From JAKJEP01 sp964580995 (GTDB lineage Bacteria > Planctomycetota > Phycisphaerae > Sedimentisphaerales > SM23-30), in NCBI GenBank assembly GCA_964580995.1, contig CAZOMV010000019.1:1-63282 (forward strand): 63,282 nucleotides of DNA, written 5' to 3'. Every line of letters starts with the position of its first letter. The first letter of the stretch is position 1. Positions 58,856 to 63,282 of the stretch are shown piece after piece. The position numbers and the translations under genes are program-made. The notes beneath the pieces are model-generated. The model did no database searches and was not told the origin of the DNA. It was given only the letters and a program-made list of their open reading frames with translations.

Positions 58856-60421
58856 ATGGTACAAGGCGAATTCTTATTCTCAGATGCGGACCCCAAACCC
58901 GCTGCCCCCAAAGACAAAACCCCCAAACCATTTTCTGTCACCCAGGTAACCCGGCTGATCAAACTCACCATTAATGACCGCCTGCCCGCCAAAATTATCG
59001 TCGAGGGAGAAATCTCCAACTTCAAGCGGCACAACAGCGGACACCTCTATCTGACCCTCAAGGATGAATTCGCTCAACTGTCGGCTGTCATGTGGAAATC
59101 CGACGCCGCCCACCTGAAATTCCAGCCCGCCGACGGCCTGGCAGTATTAGCTACCGGCCGGGTGGATGTGTTTGAGCCGCAGGGCAAATACCAGTTCTAT
59201 ATCGAAAAAATGGAACCCGCCGGCCTCGGTTCGCTCGAACTGGCCTTCCGACAACTGGCGGAAAAACTCCGCAAGGAAGGCCTCTTCGACCCCCAGCATA
59301 AAAAACCCCTGCCCCGCTTCCCCCAAACCATCGCCATTGTCACCAGCCCGACCGGCGCCGCCCTCGAGGATATCGAAAAAACCCTCAACCGCCGCTTCCC
59401 CATCATCCGCAAACTCCTCTATCCCGTTGCAGTGCAGGGGGATACCGCCGCCAAAGAAATCGCCGCCGCCCTCCGCGACCTCAACCTGCGCACCCACGCC
59501 CTGGGCGGCATCGACCTCATCATCGTCGGCCGCGGCGGCGGCAGTATCGAAGATCTCTGGGCTTTCAACGAGGAAATCGTCGCCCGCGCCATCTTCGACT
59601 CCAAAATCCCCATTATCAGTGCTGTCGGCCACGAAATCGATCTGACCATCTCCGATATGGTCGCCGATGTCCGGGCCGCCACTCCCACCGCCGCTGCGGA
59701 ACTGGCTGTGCCGGTCCTGGCCGACCTGTTACAAGATATAAACCTGTTCCAGCAGCGGCTTTATCAAAACAGCCGGCAGAAATTCGAAACGGCGGACCAT
59801 ACCCTCTGCAATATCGCCTCCCGCCCCCTCTTTGCCCGGCCTCTAGACCTGGCCCGGTTCAAGCAGCAGTGGCTGGACGAACAAACCGCCGCCCTGGCAC
59901 AGGTCACAGCGGAAAAACTCCGCCAGGCTGGCCGGACTATCGAAACCCATGCCCGCGTCATAGCGCAAATCGAGCCGCACCGGGCACTTAGCCAGGCCCG
60001 CACCCGCCTGAGCGAACACCAGCATCTCCTGCAAAATACCCTGCACGAATTCACCCGCACCCGGCGGTATCACATCGACAACCTGGCCGTGAAACTCACC
60101 GCCGCCAGCCCCGCAAAAACCGCCCTGCAGCAGAAATTGATCCTCTCCCATCTGACCGGGCGAATTCAGAAAATCCAGACACAGCATACCTTCAATTCAA
60201 CCCAGCAATTGAACTCGTTCCAGCAGCGGCTCGAAAACCTCAACCCCCGCGCGGTACTCCGCCGCGGCTATAGCATCACCCGGCTGAAAGCCAACCATCA
60301 GATCATCACCAGCGAAACCGAAATCAAACCCGGCGACAAGGTAATCACCGAACTGGACCAGATTAAAAATATCGAAAGTCAAGTAACCCAAATCATCCCC
60401 CACCAGGAAAGGCAGGAATAA
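58856..60421 (+). CDS. xseA: Exodeoxyribonuclease VII large subunit
   Basis: 521 residues; single-strand exonuclease. N-terminal OB-fold (FSVTQVTRLIKLTINDRLPA, VEGEISNFKRHNSGHLYLTL, SAVMWKSDA, GLAVLATGRVDVFEPQGKYQ), then a catalytic domain with PQTIAIVTSPTGAALEDI, LIIVGRGGGSIEDLWAFNEE and PIISAVGHEIDLTISDMVAD, then coiled coil. C-terminal ends AVLRRGYSITRLK. Followed by xseB 3 bp downstream. Confidence 0.96.
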   Translation: MVQGEFLFSDADPKPAAPKDKTPKPFSVTQVTRLIKLTINDRLPAKIIVEGEISNFKRHNSGHLYLTLKDEFAQLSAVMWKSDAAHLKFQPADGLAVLATGRVDVFEPQGKYQFYIEKMEPAGLGSLELAFRQLAEKLRKEGLFDPQHKKPLPRFPQTIAIVTSPTGAALEDIEKTLNRRFPIIRKLLYPVAVQGDTAAKEIAAALRDLNLRTHALGGIDLIIVGRGGGSIEDLWAFNEEIVARAIFDSKIPIISAVGHEIDLTISDMVADVRAATPTAAAELAVPVLADLLQDINLFQQRLYQNSRQKFETADHTLCNIASRPLFARPLDLARFKQQWLDEQTAALAQVTAEKLRQAGRTIETHARVIAQIEPHRALSQARTRLSEHQHLLQNTLHEFTRTRRYHIDNLAVKLTAASPAKTALQQKLILSHLTGRIQKIQTQHTFNSTQQLNSFQQRLENLNPRAVLRRGYSITRLKANHQIITSETEIKPGDKVITELDQIKNIESQVTQIIPHQERQE

Positions 60422-60424
60422 AAA

Positions 60425-60652
60425 ATGACCCAACCCGAAACCAGGCAAACCTTTGAACAGGCCCTTGCCGATCTGGAAAAAATCGTCACCGAAGTCGAAC
60501 AGGGCAAAATCGGCCTCGAAGAGAGCATCGAAAAATACGAACAGGGCATGAAACTCATCAAATACTGCCGCACCATCCTCGAACAGGCCGAAAAACGTAT
60601 CGAAACCATCACCAAAGACGCCCAAACTAAAAAGACTTCTGACAATGAATAG
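60425..60652 (+). CDS. xseB: Exodeoxyribonuclease VII small subunit
   Basis: 75-residue helical subunit: FEQALADLEKIVTEVEQGKI, GLEESIEKYEQGMKLIKYCR, LEQAEKRIETIT. Matches XseB over its length. Three-base gap from xseA. Confidence 0.95.
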   Translation: MTQPETRQTFEQALADLEKIVTEVEQGKIGLEESIEKYEQGMKLIKYCRTILEQAEKRIETITKDAQTKKTSDNE

Positions 60653-60679
60653 GCAGGAATAACTTGGCAGCTTGGTAAG

Positions 60680-60699
60680 GTGTGCAACTTGTTGCACAC
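60680..60699 (+). repeat. GTGTGCAAC palindrome, copy 3
   Basis: GTGTGCAAC, TT, GTTGCACAC then GCGG, led by AAGG, in the xseB/mutM gap; same core as 3438-3457 and 5810-5829. Confidence 0.85.
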
Positions 60700-60783
60700 G
60701 CGGTCTTCTAAAATGTCACCATCATTTGCCTTCGCCAGCCGTTCTCCCTAAAATGAAACATATGCCAAAATCGGAGAACGAAA

Positions 60784-61611
60784 ATGCCTGAACTGCCGGA
60801 AGTCGAAAACATCGCCCGCGGCCTCCGCGCCGAGATCCTGAATCTCGATATAAAAAAGGTACAAATCCATAAACCCCTCATCGTCCGCGGCCCACTGCCC
60901 GCCCGCCGGCTCGAAAATTCCCGCATCACCGCCGTCACCCGCCGCGGAAAACGGCTCATCATCCTGACCGGCAACCACCTCACCCTCCTGGTCCAGCTCG
61001 GTATGACCGGAAAATTCCTCATCACCGACCCCGGCAGCCCAGCCGACAAACACAACCACTTCACGATCAAACTCAGCAATAACCACGAATTACGCTTCAT
61101 CGACCCCCGCCGCTTCGGCCGCGCCTGGTTTTTCGAACACCAAAACGGCAGCCTCGATAACTCCATGTCCGCCGCCGGTTTATCTCACATGGGACCCGAA
61201 CCATTCGACTTCAAACCATCCCAGTTTCACCAGCTCCTCCAAAACCAGCGGCTCATCAAACCGCTCCTGCTCGACCAGACTCGCATCGCCGGCCTGGGCA
61301 ATATCTATGTCGATGAATCCCTCTTCGCCGTCGGCATCCACCCGGCAACCATCTGCCATAAAATCTCTTCGGAACAATCAGCCCGCCTGCTCGCCCGCAT
61401 CAAAAAAATCCTCAACCGCGCCATCGCCGGCGGCGGCACCACCTTCAGCGATTTCCGCAACGCCTACGGCGACATGGGAAACTTCAAAAATCAACTGCGG
61501 GTCTATGACCGACCCGGCCAGCCCTGCAAAATCTGCCAAACCCCCATCAATAAAATAGTTATAGCCGGACGCGGTACCCATTTCTGCCCCCGCTGCCAGC
61601 CAACCCTCTAA
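60784..61611 (+). CDS. mutM: Formamidopyrimidine-DNA glycosylase
   Basis: 275-residue base-excision enzyme removing 8-oxoguanine. N-terminal PELPEVENIARGL with Pro2 nucleophile and Glu3; GKRLIIL, LTLLVQLGMTGKFL, RFIDPRRFGR; helix-2-turn-helix RIAGLGNIYVDESLFAVGIH; C-terminal zinc finger CKIC...CPRC. Standard length. A Gly-rich AIAGGGTTFSDFRNAYGDMG lies before the finger. Independent of xseAB by 131 bp. Confidence 0.95.
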   Translation: MPELPEVENIARGLRAEILNLDIKKVQIHKPLIVRGPLPARRLENSRITAVTRRGKRLIILTGNHLTLLVQLGMTGKFLITDPGSPADKHNHFTIKLSNNHELRFIDPRRFGRAWFFEHQNGSLDNSMSAAGLSHMGPEPFDFKPSQFHQLLQNQRLIKPLLLDQTRIAGLGNIYVDESLFAVGIHPATICHKISSEQSARLLARIKKILNRAIAGGGTTFSDFRNAYGDMGNFKNQLRVYDRPGQPCKICQTPINKIVIAGRGTHFCPRCQPTL

Positions 61612-61739
61612 TCTCTTTTATTGTTTTAACCGGTTTTGAGTTTTCACCCGCCGCCCAATCCGCTACAATCCCACCATATCCATTCAGATTCACTTGCGGA
61701 TCTGGCTGATTAACTACCTGATTTATAGGAAGATACATC

Positions 61740-63008
61740 ATGAACGTATTACTCATCGGCAGCGGCGGCCGCGAACATGCCCTGGCCTGGAAACTCACCC
61801 AGTCCCCACTCCTCAAAAGACTCTTCATCGCCCCCGGCAACCCCGGCACCGAACAATACGGAACAAACGTAAACATCGCGGATTCAGACACTAAGGGCCT
61901 GATCGAGTTCGCCAAATCCGCTGCCATCGACCTGGTTATCGTCGGCCCCGAAGACCCGCTCGCCAACGGCCTGGTGGACAAAATGGAAGCCGCCGGCATC
62001 AAGGCCTTCGGCCCCACCGCCGCCGCCGCCGCCCTCGAAGCCGACAAGGCCTTTTCCAAAAAAATCATGTACACCAATAAAATCCCTACCGCCGAAGGCC
62101 GCTCCTTCAAAGACTTCGAAGACGCCAAGGCCTACATCGCCTCCCGCGAAACCGAACTGGTCGTCAAGGCCACCGGTCTGGCCAAAGGGAAGGGCGTCTT
62201 CGTCTGCGATGACCCCTCCGACGCCATCCTGGCCGCCGAAAAAATCATGATCGACCGCATCTTCGGCGACGCTGGCAACGAAGTCCTCGTCGAGGAAAAG
62301 CTCCTTGGCCAGGAAGCCTCCATCCTGGCCTTCGTCGATGGCCGCACCATCTACGTCATGGAAACCGCCCAGGACCACAAACCCATCGGTGATGGTGATA
62401 CCGGCCCAAATACCGGCGGCATGGGCGCTTACAGCCCAGCCCCCATCGTCACCGACGCCCTGATGAGCCAGATCGAACGCGAAATCCTGGTCCCGGTGGT
62501 GGACGGCATGAACCGCAACGGCACCCCCTATCGCGGCATCCTCTACGCCGGTCTCATGCTCACCCCCGGCGGCCCCAAGGTCCTGGAATTCAACGCCCGC
62601 TTCGGCGATCCGGAAACCCAGCCCATCATGATGCGGATGCAAAACGACCTGCTGGAAGTCATGCTGGCCGTCTGCCGGGGTTCACTTGAAGAAGTCACCT
62701 TGCAATGGGATCCGCGCCCAGCCGTGTGCGTGGTCATCTCCTCCGGCGGCTATCCGGGTGACTACCAAAAGGGCAAGGTCATTACCGGCATCGCGCAAGC
62801 CGAAGCCGGCCAAGATGTTAAAGTATTTCACGCCGGCACCAGAATGGACCATGACCAGCTCGTCACCAGCGGCGGCCGCGTCCTGGGCGTAACGGCGTTA
62901 GGCGATACCATCGCCCAGGCCCAGGCCGCCGCCTACCAGGCCGCCAGCCACATCCATTTCGACGGCGCCTACTACCGCAAAGACATCGCCGCCAAAGCCA
63001 TCCCCTAA
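61740..63008 (+). CDS. purD: Phosphoribosylamine-glycine ligase
   Basis: 422 residues; second step of purine synthesis. Motifs: MNVLLIGSGGREHALAWKLT, DLVIVGPEDPLANGLVDKME, FSKKIMYTNKIPTAEG, KATGLAKGKGVFVCDD, VLVEEKLLGQEASILAFVDG, TGGMGAYSPAPIV, YRGILYAGLMLTPGGPKVLE and FNARFGDPETQPIM. ATP-grasp fold. Full length. Confidence 0.97.
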   Translation: MNVLLIGSGGREHALAWKLTQSPLLKRLFIAPGNPGTEQYGTNVNIADSDTKGLIEFAKSAAIDLVIVGPEDPLANGLVDKMEAAGIKAFGPTAAAAALEADKAFSKKIMYTNKIPTAEGRSFKDFEDAKAYIASRETELVVKATGLAKGKGVFVCDDPSDAILAAEKIMIDRIFGDAGNEVLVEEKLLGQEASILAFVDGRTIYVMETAQDHKPIGDGDTGPNTGGMGAYSPAPIVTDALMSQIEREILVPVVDGMNRNGTPYRGILYAGLMLTPGGPKVLEFNARFGDPETQPIMMRMQNDLLEVMLAVCRGSLEEVTLQWDPRPAVCVVISSGGYPGDYQKGKVITGIAQAEAGQDVKVFHAGTRMDHDQLVTSGGRVLGVTALGDTIAQAQAAAYQAASHIHFDGAYYRKDIAAKAIP

Positions 63009-63062
63009 AATTTACTCAAGACAACCCCTAAAAATCGTCTTATCCCTGAGGTGATGAACCGG

Positions 63063-63161
63063 CTGTAAGTGCTTATTTTTTATGTGGGGTAATTGCTGTA
63101 AGTCTTTATTTTCGAGATGGGAAAAATGACGTAAGTGCTTATTTTACGTTGAAATCATAGG
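63063..63161 (+). repeat. 33-bp tandem repeat, three degenerate units
   Basis: Units begin at 63063, 63096 and 63129, each with (CT/AC)GTAAGT-xx-TTATTTT followed by a more variable part. Exact 33-bp spacing. Third unit contains ACGTAA...TTACGT. Located 54 bp after purD, at the window edge. Not a CRISPR: units are too similar throughout and too few. Confidence 0.8.
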
Positions 63162-63177
63162 TCCGATAATAAAGTAG

Positions 63178-63270
63178 GGATTATAACGATTGTAACGGTT
63201 GGGTAAGATTTTTGGTAAGATGGGTATTAATTTTGGTAATTTGTAACGGTTAGGTTGAGTTGGTAAATGT
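63178..63270 (+). repeat. GGTAA-word block
   Basis: GGTAAG, GGTATT, GGTAAT, TGTAACGGTT and GGTAAA words about every 8-12 bp, including TGTAACGGTT at 63191-63200 and 63242-63251. Style and reverse complement resemble the TTTACC block at 29111-29212. Continues to the window end. Confidence 0.6.
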
Positions 63271-63282
63271 TGAACAAAGTAT

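Noticed and set aside
63063..63161. CRISPR array
   Set aside because: Only three units, without unrelated spacers of fixed length, no cas gene, and similarity extends across the unit.

Overview
The window looks like a chromosomal segment of a planctomycete, most likely of the class Phycisphaerae. Four things point there. A 500-residue secreted protein ends in a dockerin-like tail (EDFNRDCYINLEDFAQFASV, about 480-500) of a kind common in Sedimentisphaerales-type genomes. A 2,685-residue surface protein begins with a LEPR-XLL-like motif (VEELEERIAPA). A DUF3467 protein and a Cys-rich family 9 glycosyltransferase relative are present. LpxI and LpxD imply an outer membrane with lipid A. These are family recollections, not database results. 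No tRNA, rRNA, transposase, integrase or CRISPR array was found.

Layout. 0-5.7 kb: type IV pilus/type II secretion operon (pilB C-terminus, pilT, pilC, three pilin-like genes). 5.9-17.2 kb: lipid glycosyltransferase, hemC, a cobA-hemD fusion, alaS, an HtrA-like protease, recA and the dockerin-tailed protein behind a clear promoter and a foldable leader. 17.4-18.9 kb: an AbiE toxin-antitoxin pair with two palindromic operators around its promoter, abutting a GC-rich gene remnant. 19.2-20.0 kb: FKBP isomerase. 20.3-27.8 kb: an AT-richer run of twelve tightly packed minus-strand genes, mostly small membrane proteins, two with TPRs and one Imm32-like, punctuated by palindromic repeats. 27.85-29.3 kb: a non-coding stretch made almost entirely of degenerate 7-, 8- and 11-bp-period micro-repeats. 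29.4-34.8 kb: thiS, thiG, dinG and a secreted GH2 enzyme. 34.8-52.95 kb: a three-gene adaptor/M50 module, the giant LEPR-XLL protein, DUF3467, an MscS channel and an unusual signal peptidase I. 53-63 kb: serpin, lpxI, lpxD, superoxide dismutase, a truncated glycosyltransferase, xseAB, mutM and purD, followed by another tandem repeat at the right edge.

The best candidate for an undescribed system is the 34.8-52.95 kb region. The M50 protein carries an N-terminal PqqD-like domain (residues 21-107), and what looks like the same domain is inserted in the signal peptidase (about 417-486); both contain EYFII-x-QL. I infer a dedicated route for export, processing or anchoring of the giant surface protein. 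The second candidate is the 20.3-27.8 kb membrane-protein array, which resembles an immunity-gene cluster although no toxin is visible. The third is the set of repeats: stem-conserved TAGGGT palindromes, a 50-bp perfect direct repeat bracketing one gene, and the micro-repeats.
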